Source: Kitasatospora xanthocidica (GTDB lineage: Bacteria > Actinomycetota > Actinomycetes > Streptomycetales > Streptomycetaceae). From it: DNA of 64,000 bases. The DNA lies in NCBI RefSeq assembly GCF_014656195.1, contig NZ_BNBY01000016.1, positions 1 to 64,000 of the forward strand, written 5' to 3'. This document shows, piece by piece, positions 27,052 to 34,891 of this stretch (its first letter is position 1; every line of letters starts with the position of its first letter). A program made the position numbers and the translations under genes. Below the pieces are notes generated by a model. The model was not told the origin of the DNA. It did not search any database and saw only the letters and a program-made list of their open reading frames with translations.

Positions 27052-29051
27052 CCGGAGACCTCCGAAGGCGTCAGCGAGCGCTCCAGCTTGAGGTACTCGG
27101 TGCGCGCGGCGGCCAGCAGGTGGCGCATCTGCATCGGGCAGTCCTCGTCGGCGGCCAGGAAGGCGGCCGACAGCGCGATGTTGCGGATGGAGCCGCCCGC
27201 CACGGTGAGCTGGGCGAGCCGCTCCGGGTCGACACCCTGGCTGGGGGTCCGCGCGGGGATGACCCGCCGCCAGATCTCGGCGCGCTCCGGCACTCCGGGG
27301 AACGGGAAGTCGGCCACGAACCTGATCCGCCGCATGAACGCGGGGTCCAGCGCCTTCTTCATGTTGGTGGTGAGCACGGCCAGGCCCCGGTAGGCCTCCA
27401 TCCGCATCAGCAGGTAGCTGACCTCCAGGTTGGCGTAGCGGTCGTGGCTGTCCTTGATCTCGCTGCGCTTGCCGAACAGCGCGTCGGCCTCGTCGAACAG
27501 CAGCAGCGCGCCACCGCGTTCGGCCGCGTCGAAGACCCGCCGGAGGTTCTTCTCGGTCTCGCCGATGTACTTGCTGACGACCTGGGAGAGGTCGATGACG
27601 AACAGGTCCACGCCGAGCTGCCCGGCGACGACTTCGGCCGCCAGTGTCTTCCCGGTGCCCGACCCGCCGGCGAACAGCGCGGTCACGCCGAGGCCGCGGC
27701 GCAGCACCGACTCGAAGCCCCACTCCTGGTAGACCGTGCCGCGCCGGCGGACGTGGGCGACGATCTCGCGCAGCGTCGCGAGCTGGCGCTCCTCCAGGAC
27801 CAGGTCGTCCCAGGCGGCGCGCGGCTCGACCCGCCGGCCCAGCTCTTCCAGGGACATCCGGGCTTCCACCAGTCCGGCGTTCCAGGCCAGTCGGCTGACG
27901 TCCGCACCCTCCCAGCCCTCTCCGCAGCCGCCGTTGCCCTTGGACTCGGCGGCCCGCCGGGCGGTCGCGGCGGCCGAGCGGATCACATGGCCGGGCAGCG
28001 AGAACTGCGCGGCCAGCGCGCGGAGTCCGCCCTCGGTGACCCCCGGCGCACCGTCCAGCGCCTCGGCCCAGATCCCCAGCTGCTCCTCGGGGCCGAGCGG
28101 GGGCACGGTCAGCCTGGGCCGGTCCGAGGCCCCGGCGGGCGGGGGATCGTCGCCGGACACGACCAGCGGCACCGCGAGGCCGGCGAGGAAGGCCTCCGTG
28201 CCGTTCGGGGCCTGGGGGCGCTCCCGGCCCGGCTCCCCGCTCTCCACCAGCAGCGCGGCCGGGATCAGGATCGCCTCGCGCTGCCACAGCCGGGCGAGTT
28301 GCTCGCGCTCGGCGGGCTCGGTGGGCAGGTCCTCGCGGTGCGCCGCGTAGAGGCCGAGTCCGGCGCGGTGGGCCGCTTCCGCCGCGATGTCCCAGCGGGT
28401 GCGGCGGTCGGCGCCGGTCAGCTCGGTGTGCGGCGGGCCGGACAGCTCGGCCGAGGTCCATCCCCGCGCCAGCTCGGCGGCGCACCGCTCGTGCGGGCCG
28501 GGCAGCTCGCCGGGCGGTCCCACCCGGGTGAGCAGGCCGTGCAGCCGCACGTCCAGGTACGGCACGCCGACCAGGAAGTGCAGCACCCGCTCGTCGATCC
28601 GCAGCCGGGAGGCGGTGAGCGCCGTCTCGTCGTCCAGTTCGACCAGCCGGAAGCGGCGCAGCGGGCCCACCGGGGTGAGCGCGCTCCAGTGCGGCTGGTC
28701 CAGGGCGGCGAGGGCGAGGGAGAAGGTCGGGTACGCGCGCCCAGGGTCGCCGCCCGCCGAGGCGCACCGGGCGGCGGCCGTGGGGTCGATCGCGGGGGCG
28801 GCGGCCAGCACCAGGACGTCGCGCTCGAACGGGGTGAGCCCGAAGGAGGCGGTGAGTGCGTCCAGGGCGGTGGCGGGCTGCCGGCGCCCGCCCCGGCGGG
28901 TGCCGGGGGCCGGCGGTACGGCGGGCTCGGTGGTACGGCCGGCCGCGTGCGCGTCGACCCGTTCGAGCACGGCGGCGACCGCGGCGGACAGCGACTCCCG
29001 GTGCGAGTCGTCCGCCGAGCCGTCGCGGCCCTGCCTCCGGCGCGTGCTCAT
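27042..29051 (-). CDS. AAA+ ATPase of the eCIS (Afp15-like)
   Basis: 669 residues. The N-terminal half is a poorly conserved winged-helix-like region typical of these ATPases. The C-terminal half is a complete AAA+ module: Walker A GGSGTGKT (about residue 460), Walker B LLLFDEADALF (about 518), sensor 1 VLTTNMK and arginine-finger region MRRIRFVADFPFP. In other eCIS the ATPase is needed for assembly or cargo loading. The ATG at 29051 has a G-run 7 bases upstream; a TTG two codons earlier is also possible. Gap of 22 bases after the DUF4255 gene. Confidence 0.93.
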   Translation of the reverse strand: MSTRRRQGRDGSADDSHRESLSAAVAAVLERVDAHAAGRTTEPAVPPAPGTRRGGRRQPATALDALTASFGLTPFERDVLVLAAAPAIDPTAAARCASAGGDPGRAYPTFSLALAALDQPHWSALTPVGPLRRFRLVELDDETALTASRLRIDERVLHFLVGVPYLDVRLHGLLTRVGPPGELPGPHERCAAELARGWTSAELSGPPHTELTGADRRTRWDIAAEAAHRAGLGLYAAHREDLPTEPAEREQLARLWQREAILIPAALLVESGEPGRERPQAPNGTEAFLAGLAVPLVVSGDDPPPAGASDRPRLTVPPLGPEEQLGIWAEALDGAPGVTEGGLRALAAQFSLPGHVIRSAAATARRAAESKGNGGCGEGWEGADVSRLAWNAGLVEARMSLEELGRRVEPRAAWDDLVLEERQLATLREIVAHVRRRGTVYQEWGFESVLRRGLGVTALFAGGSGTGKTLAAEVVAGQLGVDLFVIDLSQVVSKYIGETEKNLRRVFDAAERGGALLLFDEADALFGKRSEIKDSHDRYANLEVSYLLMRMEAYRGLAVLTTNMKKALDPAFMRRIRFVADFPFPGVPERAEIWRRVIPARTPSQGVDPERLAQLTVAGGSIRNIALSAAFLAADEDCPMQMRHLLAAARTEYLKLERSLTPSEVSGWI

Positions 29052-29073
29052 CTCCAAACCCCCCGTCCTGCGG

Positions 29074-30342
29074 TCAGTGCGTCAGGTCCACGACCGGGCC
29101 GGTGAAGGCCCCGTCGCCGGACACCGTCAACTCGCTCGGCACGCCGTCCACCTGGATCCGGGCCAGGTACGCCGTCGGGCGGACGCCGACGACCGGCACC
29201 CGGACCTCGAACGGGTCGGTGCGCGGCAGCGGCGGCGCGGGCGCGCGGAACTGGTGGCTCGCCGCGGGCCGCCCGGCGGGCGGGTGCAACTCGTCCAGCA
29301 GCAGCAGGACTTGCTGGTCGTCCCGGAGCGGCAGGTCCAGCCGTACGTCGAGCCGGGCCGAGACCCCGGCCGGTCCGTCGCCGCGGTCCGCGGTGCCGAT
29401 CGGCGCGACGATCCGCGGCTGCCGGGCGAAGGTCTGCACGTTGGACTCCACGGCGAGGTGCTCGGCGGCCGGCCGGCCGTCCAGTGCCAGCCCGTGCAGC
29501 ACCTGCACCCGGAACACGCCGGGCGGCAGGTCCTCCGGTACGGCGACCACCAGGCGGTCGTCCCGGACCCCGCCCGGGTCGACCGTCACCCGGCGCTCGC
29601 CCAACTGGGCCACCACCAGGTCCGCGCGCAGGCCGGAGCCGTCCACCACCAGCTCCCGGTCCTTGGTCACCGGCCCTTCCGCGGGGGCGCCCTGGGACCC
29701 GGCGGGCCGGGAGAGCACCCGCTCGACGACCGGTCCGCGGGACGGCACGGCCCGCACGGAACGGCGCAGCACCGGCTTGCCGGCCACCGGATCGGCCTTG
29801 CCCTCCACGAAGACGGCGGTGGCCTGGTAGGCCACGGACAGCGCGTACGGCGTCTGGAACAGCGTCATCCACAGCTTGGACATCTCGTCCACGTCCATCG
29901 GCGTGGGCGTGAAGCGCACCCGCTGCGGCGAGGCGGCCAGGTCCGTCCCCACCAGGTACGGCTGGGTGGCCGCCTCCTCGATCAACTGCCGGGACAGCAG
30001 CGGCTGTTCGGTCAGCGCCCGGACGACGCAGCCGAGCAGCCGCTGGCCGACCAGCTGGGTCTCCTCGCCGTAGCAGCTGATGAGGTAGTGCAGGTCCAGG
30101 GCGGCGGCCGGCCGGGTCAGCAGGGTGCCGTCGGTCGCGCGGGTGGGCGCGTCGCGGTTGCGCAGCGAGGCGTTGGGCGTGACCTGGTAGAGGAAGACGG
30201 TGATGGTCGGGTCGGTGGGCGGCTCGGTCGGCGGCTTGCGGGTGCTGACCTCGACCGCGAACGGGATGTCGGGCGAGAGCGCCCGGCTGACGAGCAGCCG
30301 CAGCGCCTCGCTCACGGTGGCGATCGCGAGGTGGTTGCTCAT
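29074..30342 (-). CDS. DUF4255 protein, putative tube/sheath terminator (Afp16-like)
   Basis: 422 residues. The N-terminal DUF4255 domain (about 1-195; SNHLAIATVSEALRLLVSRAL..., ITVFLYQVTPNASLRNRD, DLHYLISCYGEETQLVGQRL) corresponds to the Afp16 protein that caps the inner tube and sets its length. A longer C-terminus (about 215-420) has immunoglobulin/IPT-like strand patterns and is an addition to the minimal family. The ATG overlaps the stop of the 28-codon mini-ORF as ATGA. Confidence 0.88.
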   Translation of the reverse strand: MSNHLAIATVSEALRLLVSRALSPDIPFAVEVSTRKPPTEPPTDPTITVFLYQVTPNASLRNRDAPTRATDGTLLTRPAAALDLHYLISCYGEETQLVGQRLLGCVVRALTEQPLLSRQLIEEAATQPYLVGTDLAASPQRVRFTPTPMDVDEMSKLWMTLFQTPYALSVAYQATAVFVEGKADPVAGKPVLRRSVRAVPSRGPVVERVLSRPAGSQGAPAEGPVTKDRELVVDGSGLRADLVVAQLGERRVTVDPGGVRDDRLVVAVPEDLPPGVFRVQVLHGLALDGRPAAEHLAVESNVQTFARQPRIVAPIGTADRGDGPAGVSARLDVRLDLPLRDDQQVLLLLDELHPPAGRPAASHQFRAPAPPLPRTDPFEVRVPVVGVRPTAYLARIQVDGVPSELTVSGDGAFTGPVVDLTH

Positions 30343-30425
30343 GGGCCCACCCGCCCGGTCGTCTGCCCCAGCCGCCCGGTCATGTGGCCTAGCCGCCCGG
30401 TCATCTGCCCCAGCCGCTCGCTCAT
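30339..30425 (-). CDS. 28-residue mini-ORF of four heptad repeats
   Basis: ATG at 30425, TGA at 30341-30339. It encodes exactly four 7-residue units of consensus M-T-G-R-L-G-Q, each from a 21-base repeat. The ATG overlaps the stop of the Pro-rich gene and the TGA overlaps the ATG of the DUF4255 gene, both as ATGA. Translation could therefore pass from one large gene to the next through this peptide. Whether the peptide has a function or only carries ribosomes is unknown. Confidence 0.5.
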   Translation of the reverse strand: MSERLGQMTGRLGHMTGRLGQTTGRVGP

Positions 30426-31120
30426 GAGGTCTCCCGGTCGAGGTACTTGTCCAGGTCGAGGGCCGGGCCCGGGCGGGCGGCCGCCGGCTTGCGCGGTCCG
30501 GCCGGGGTGGGCTGGGAGGCCCTGACCTCGACCCGCCCGATCTGGACCCGTACCACCCGCTCGACCGGCTGCTGCCGGCGGCGGCTCCCGGTCCCGTGCG
30601 CCTGGCCCGGGGCGGCCGCCCCGGCGGCCCGCCGTACGGACGCCGACGCGGCGGCCGGCCGGACCGCTGCGGGCGGTGCCACGGTCGGTGGACCGGGGGC
30701 GGTCGCCCGGTGCGGTGCGGTAACGGGCGTCGGTACGACTGCCGGGCGGGCGGCCTCCCTCCGCACCGTCGGCTCGACGACCGGTGCGGCGACGGGGGTG
30801 ACCGGCGGCGCGATCAGCAGCGGCCTGCGCGGCAGCGGAAGGACGGGTGCGAGGGACGGCCGGTCCTCGCCGGCCACCGCCCGCAGCGCCCTCTCGACCG
30901 GCGCCGCGGGCGGCGCCGCCGACGGCCGGGGGAGTGGTGCGGGAGCCGGGCGTCCGCCCGAGCGGCCCGGCCCGAAGGACTCCTCGTCCACGACCGGCGG
31001 CGCCGGAGCGAGCGCGTCGGGCCGTTCGAACGGCCCCGGCAGGCGCGGGCGCACCCGTACCCCGGCCCGGTCCCCGCCCGGGCCGCCCTTCGCCACCAGG
31101 CGGTCGAAGTGGTCAGGCAT
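30422..31120 (-). CDS. Pro/Ala-rich eCIS protein with conserved C-terminal motif
   Basis: 232 residues. Most of the chain (about 20-185) is Pro/Ala/Arg-rich and probably disordered. The ends are distinct: MPDHFDRLVAKG at the start, and VRVQIGRVEVRA then LDLDKYLDRE at the C-terminus. The strand VxIGRVEVRA followed by a short D-x-Y-L helix is a recurrent pattern of small proteins next to tail genes in eCIS and tail-like loci, probably a docking tail. The ATG at 31120 overlaps the upstream stop by 8 bases (ATGCCTGA), the same overlap as at the hub gene. Confidence 0.72.
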   Translation of the reverse strand: MPDHFDRLVAKGGPGGDRAGVRVRPRLPGPFERPDALAPAPPVVDEESFGPGRSGGRPAPAPLPRPSAAPPAAPVERALRAVAGEDRPSLAPVLPLPRRPLLIAPPVTPVAAPVVEPTVRREAARPAVVPTPVTAPHRATAPGPPTVAPPAAVRPAAASASVRRAAGAAAPGQAHGTGSRRRQQPVERVVRVQIGRVEVRASQPTPAGPRKPAAARPGPALDLDKYLDRETS

Positions 31121-31844
31121 CTGCACACAGCTCCAGGTAGTAGCGGCGCCGCAGCGGGCTGAGCGCCAGGATTTCCGGCTCGCTCCAGCCGTAGGCGGTC
31201 GCGAGGAGGTGGACGTCGAGCAGGGTCGACCGGGCCCAGTCGTCCAGCTCCTCCCAGAGGTAGGAGGCGATGTCCAGCTCGGCGAGGGCCTGCTCGCCGC
31301 ACTCGGGGCAGCTGAGGTTCAGCCGGACGTCCGCGCAGGGGTCGGCCGCGGCGGCGGCCTCGGCCACGCGCCGCTGGACCGGTTCGGGGAGCTGCCGGGC
31401 GGCGACCGGCTCCCCGCCGTGCTCGGCGGTCAGCACGCACCGCTCCAGCACGACGGCCCTGGCCTGGCCCGCGGGGGCCTGTTCGGCGGCGGCCAGGTCG
31501 CCGGGGGTGGGCAGCCGGAAGCCGACCCGCCAGCCGTCCAGCTCCACCCGCAGCGGGCCGTCCGCCGGCCGCGCGGCACCGACCACCTGCCCGGCGTCGA
31601 AGGCGAACTCCATCTCCTCCGCGCAACTCGGGCAGCCGAGCCGCACGTTGAGCCGCTCGCCGAACAACTCAGCGCGCAGGACGAAGAGTTCGGCGTCCCG
31701 CTGGCCGAGCGGTACGGCCAGCAGCTCCTCCGTCCCGGCGCCCGGACGGGCGACGGTGTGCAGGAGCAGGGCCCGCCCGGTGCGGCCGGCCGCCAGCCCG
31801 GCCTCCCAGGCGGCCAACAGGGCTGCCTCCCCCGCGAGTTCCAT
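31113..31844 (-). CDS. Baseplate-type protein with two CxxC pairs
   Basis: 243 residues. Two cysteine pairs, CPSC (about residue 75) and CPEC (about 180), each in a strand-turn setting (LNVRLGCPSCAEEMEF; VRLNLSCPECGEQALAELD), suggest one bipartite zinc site. The C-terminal helices (WARSTLLDVHLLATAYGWSEPEILALSPLRRRYYLEL) match proteins of the T4 gp26/gp28-like baseplate group that follow the tube gene in eCIS loci. Likely a tube- or baseplate-associated assembly factor. It starts 11 bases after the tube gene. Confidence 0.75.
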   Translation of the reverse strand: MELAGEAALLAAWEAGLAAGRTGRALLLHTVARPGAGTEELLAVPLGQRDAELFVLRAELFGERLNVRLGCPSCAEEMEFAFDAGQVVGAARPADGPLRVELDGWRVGFRLPTPGDLAAAEQAPAGQARAVVLERCVLTAEHGGEPVAARQLPEPVQRRVAEAAAAADPCADVRLNLSCPECGEQALAELDIASYLWEELDDWARSTLLDVHLLATAYGWSEPEILALSPLRRRYYLELCADA

Positions 31845-31855
31845 CGACCGGCCGC

Positions 31856-32380
31856 TCAGGCCGGCTGCTGGAACGAGGGCTCTTCCGGCTCGGGCGTCTC
31901 CTCGTCCCGCTCCCAGCCCTCCACCTCGAGCTTGAGGCTCTGGATCGCCACCGCGTTGGCGTTGGCGTCCAGTTCGCCGAGCACCTGGTACTCACTCGGC
32001 CAGGCGCGGTACAGCTTGTGGGCGACCGCCACCTGCCCGGCCTCGTTGAGTACCTGGATCACCAGGTCCTTGCGGAAGTCCCGCAACGAGACCTCCGCCC
32101 CGCGGCCCGCGCCGACCATCCAGACCTTGTTGGCCCAGCGGTCGAACTCCGGGTCGTGGGTGACCCCGCGCTCCAGGGTGACCGCCTCGAAGTCGGTGCG
32201 CCCCGGCGACTTGCGCGGCGCGCTCGGATCGCCCCCGCTGCGGTGCTTCACCACCTCGGTGGTGCGCTTGAGCGGGCTGATCTTGCTGATTCCGGCGACG
32301 ACCCGACCGTCCCAGACGACCAGGAACTTGAAATTCTTGTACGGATCGAACCGGTATGGATTGACGGTGAACTCGACCAT
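31856..32380 (-). CDS. Inner tube protein (gp19/Afp1-like)
   Basis: 174 residues, normal for the family. Conserved elements: NFKFLVVWDGRVVAGISKIS, FEAVTLERGVTHDPEFDRWANKV, RDFRKDLVIQVLNEAG and the C-terminal WPSEYQVLGELDANANAVAI segment. It polymerises into hexameric rings forming the tube inside the sheath. Only one tube gene is present; several eCIS carry two or three. It follows the sheath gene directly with an AGGA ribosome site. Confidence 0.95.
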   Translation of the reverse strand: MVEFTVNPYRFDPYKNFKFLVVWDGRVVAGISKISPLKRTTEVVKHRSGGDPSAPRKSPGRTDFEAVTLERGVTHDPEFDRWANKVWMVGAGRGAEVSLRDFRKDLVIQVLNEAGQVAVAHKLYRAWPSEYQVLGELDANANAVAIQSLKLEVEGWERDEETPEPEEPSFQQPA

Positions 32381-32387
32381 GGAGATC

Positions 32388-34235
32388 CTAAACCTCGAAC
32401 TGTCCGGCGAGCTGTTCGATCTTGACGATCACGAATTCCGCGGGCTTGAGCGGCGCGAATCCGACCACGACGTTCACCACACCGCGATTGATGTCGTCCT
32501 GCGTGGTGGTGTCCCGGTCGCACTTGACGAAATAGGCCGAGCGCGCCGACGTGCCCTGGAACGCGCCCTGCTGGAACAGTGAGTGCAGGAACGCGCCCAC
32601 GTTCAGCCGGATCTGCGCCCACAGCCGCTCGTCGTTGGGCTCGAACACGACCCACTTGGTGCCGCGGTAGAGGCTCTCCTCCAGCATCAGCGCCAGGCGC
32701 CGCACCGGGACGTACTTCCACTGCGAGCTGAGCGCGTCGGCGCCCGCCATGGTCCGCGCGCCCCACGCCACCGGGCCCACCACCGGGAAGGTCCGCAGGC
32801 AGTTCACCGCGAGCGGGTTCAGCAGGCCGTTCTCCCGGTCCGTCAGCGGGACGGTCAGCGCGCGCACCCCGGGCAGCCCGGCCTCGGTGCCCGCGGGTGC
32901 CTTCCACACGCCCCGCTGGCCGTCGGTGCGCGCCATCACGCCGGCGATGGTGCCCGACGGCGGGAAGCTGCGCAGCCGGCCGGTGAGCGGGTCGACCAGC
33001 TCCAGGTGCGGGAAGTACAGCGCGGCGTGGTCGTTGCGCACCGAGTCGAAGGCCGACAGGCCCGCCCGGGCGGCGTCCAGCGTCGTCCACGCCTGCGGCG
33101 AGTCGACGATCAGGAACATCCGCTGCTCCACGCAGAGCGCCTGGGCGGCCGAGACGACCGTGACGGCGTCGTCCACGCTGGCGTAGCCGGCCAGTTCCGG
33201 CAGCACCAGCAGGTTGACGTCCGGCACGTCGCGCAGGGCCTGGATGCCGGTCTTGCCGGCCTCGCTGCCGATCAGGTCCGTCATGCCGGGGGCTCCGCCG
33301 TCCTGGCCGCCGGCGAGGGCGAGGACCGGCGGGTTGACCGAGCCCTCCAGCCCGAGGTTGTTGGCGGCCTCACCGAGGAAGCGCACCACGTCGGCCGGGT
33401 CGGTGGAGCCGGCGACGACCTGGAGCTGCCGCCCGAACACGCTCACCCGGGTGCCCGCGAAGGCCCGCTTGCCCGGGGCGTCGGGCAGGGCCCGCAGCTT
33501 GCGCTCCAGCAGCAGGGCGAGCTCGGGGACGGTGGTCGGCGCGGTGCCGTCCGCGGCGGAGTCGTAGATCTTGACGGTCCGCGAGACGTCGGCGATCTTC
33601 ACCTGGATCTCGTGGGTGAGGTCCGGCAGGGTGGCCGCGAAGGGCTTGGAGACGGTGCCCACCGGGTCCGGCCGGCTCTCCGCCAGCACCTTGACCCGGA
33701 CGACGCCCGAGCCGCTGTTCACCACCGTCTCCGCGAACCGGGGGCTGGCGGCCTGGACCGACAGGTCCGCGAAGGACTCCCGGACGGCGCCGGAGGTGTC
33801 GAAGACCTGGAGGTTGAAGGTCTCGGCCGGGGTCGGCGTCCGGTAGTCCACGGCGACCCGCAGCCCCCCGCCCCAGAGCCCCGGCTCGACGGCGGTGACC
33901 TGCAGGGCCGGGGTGGCGGTGGAGGTCTGCGTCGAGTTGAGCGTGACGCCCGCGGCGGCGCCGGTGCCGGCCGCCGCGACCCGGACCACGATCCCGATCG
34001 AGCCCCCGTTGAGGAAGAACTGCTGAACGGCGTAGCTGACCGGGCTCTCGCTCGCGAGTCCGCCGAAACGGCGTTCGAAGTCCGCGAAACTGGTGATGGT
34101 GACCGGTTGGTTGAGCGGACCGCGCCGGGTGGCCCCGACGAAGGCGGTCACCGAGGTGCTCACCGCGGTGATGGTACGGACGCCGCTGGGAAGCTCTTCG
34201 ATGTAGACGCCCGGGTAGGTCGGTGTCGTCGGCAA
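32388..34235 (-). CDS. Contractile tail sheath protein
   Basis: 615 residues. N-terminal strand TPTYPGVYIEELPSGVRTI and FVGATRRGPLNQPVTITSF are classic sheath features, as is the C-terminal domain (WKYVPVRRLALMLEESLYRGTKWVVFEPND, LWAQIRLNVGAFLHSLFQQGAF, then FVIVKIEQLAGQF). An insertion at about 90-330 should be the outer surface domain. The start is TTG at 34235, preceded by GGAGG at 5 bases; the upstream ATG at 34263 is in another frame. It is the first gene behind its own promoter-like sequence. Confidence 0.95.
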   Translation of the reverse strand: MPTTPTYPGVYIEELPSGVRTITAVSTSVTAFVGATRRGPLNQPVTITSFADFERRFGGLASESPVSYAVQQFFLNGGSIGIVVRVAAAGTGAAAGVTLNSTQTSTATPALQVTAVEPGLWGGGLRVAVDYRTPTPAETFNLQVFDTSGAVRESFADLSVQAASPRFAETVVNSGSGVVRVKVLAESRPDPVGTVSKPFAATLPDLTHEIQVKIADVSRTVKIYDSAADGTAPTTVPELALLLERKLRALPDAPGKRAFAGTRVSVFGRQLQVVAGSTDPADVVRFLGEAANNLGLEGSVNPPVLALAGGQDGGAPGMTDLIGSEAGKTGIQALRDVPDVNLLVLPELAGYASVDDAVTVVSAAQALCVEQRMFLIVDSPQAWTTLDAARAGLSAFDSVRNDHAALYFPHLELVDPLTGRLRSFPPSGTIAGVMARTDGQRGVWKAPAGTEAGLPGVRALTVPLTDRENGLLNPLAVNCLRTFPVVGPVAWGARTMAGADALSSQWKYVPVRRLALMLEESLYRGTKWVVFEPNDERLWAQIRLNVGAFLHSLFQQGAFQGTSARSAYFVKCDRDTTTQDDINRGVVNVVVGFAPLKPAEFVIVKIEQLAGQFEV

Positions 34236-34304
34236 TTCCCCCTCCGTTCACTTCGTGCATCAAGAGACCGGTAAATGGGATCCGGATGCGTTGATGGCAG
34301 GCTC

Positions 34305-34333
34305 AGTCTCGGATTCAGGTGACAATTCGTCAA
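34305..34333 (-). promoter_or_regulatory. Putative promoter of the sheath operon
   Basis: On the minus strand TTGACG (34333-34328) is followed after 17 bases by GAGACT (34310-34305), close to a housekeeping-sigma -35 with a weak -10, about 70 bases before the sheath TTG start. The 34236-34420 interval is distinctly richer in A and T than its surroundings, which supports a promoter here. Confidence 0.45.
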
Positions 34334-34374
34334 GGCCTGAACGGGAAAGGCTAATTGTATTACTGGGCTTTTTC

Positions 34375-34405
34375 GGGGTTGCGGAATTGGGTAGTCCGCA
34401 ACCCC
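34375..34405 (-). terminator. Hairpin between membrane-protein gene and sheath promoter
   Basis: GGGGTTGCGGA (34375-34385) pairs perfectly with TCCGCAACCCC (34395-34405), an 11-bp stem with a 9-base loop, 15 bases beyond the stop of the small membrane protein gene. It would separate the endolysin/membrane-protein unit from the sheath operon. No U-tract follows on the minus strand. Confidence 0.6.
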
Positions 34406-34419
34406 TGTGCGATGCCCCG

Positions 34420-34872
34420 TCAGCCGCCTTCGGGCAGGTTCCGGTAGTCGGGCCGGGCCGGCGTGGGGTCCGGCGCGGGGGCCGGCGGCGTCGCCGCGGG
34501 TGCGGGTGCGGGTGCGGGCTCAGGCGTCGGCGCTGGAGCCGGTGCGGGCGTGGGCGTGGGTGCGGGTGCGGACGGCGCGGGCGTGGGTGCGGACGGCGCG
34601 GGCGTGGGTGCGGCGGGCGCGGGCGTGGGGGCGGGGACCGGCGGCTGGTAGGACGGCGGCCGGGCGGCCCCCAGGAACCAGCCCCAGCTCGCGCCGAACC
34701 GGTGCTCCAGGAACCGGAACACGGCGTAGTAGACCGTGCCGAAGCCGGTGACCAGGGCGGAGGTGACGGAGGCGTTGTCCACGTTGATGCCGAGCCGCGC
34801 GGCCTGCAGCACGAGGAACGCGACGATGTAGGGCACGCACGTGCGCCACAGGGACAGGGCGAGTTGGTACAT
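34420..34872 (-). CDS. Small membrane protein with Pro/Ala-repeat tail (holin-like?)
   Basis: 150 residues. Two probable membrane helices (about 12-28, VPYIVAFLVLQAA; about 37-55, SALVTGFGTVYYAVF) are followed by RFLEHRFGASWGWFLG and a C-terminal Pro-Ala-Thr repeat tail (about 80-140) coded by 18-21-base repeats. GAGGAGG precedes the ATG. Size, two helices and position 19 bases after the endolysin gene suggest a holin or spanin-like lysis partner, or a membrane dock for the particle. No sequence motif proves either. Confidence 0.7.
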   Translation of the reverse strand: MYQLALSLWRTCVPYIVAFLVLQAARLGINVDNASVTSALVTGFGTVYYAVFRFLEHRFGASWGWFLGAARPPSYQPPVPAPTPAPAAPTPAPSAPTPAPSAPAPTPTPAPAPAPTPEPAPAPAPAATPPAPAPDPTPARPDYRNLPEGG

Positions 34873-34891
34873 CTGTCCTCCTCGGCCGACG

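Noticed and set aside
20612..27091. Plus-strand frame of about 2159 codons opposite the DUF4157 gene
   Set aside because: Antisense shadow; Leu/Val/Gly/Arg repeats with no fold signals.
34550..34640. Tandem repeats as an origin or iteron array
   Set aside because: They are in frame inside the Pro/Ala tail of the small membrane protein.
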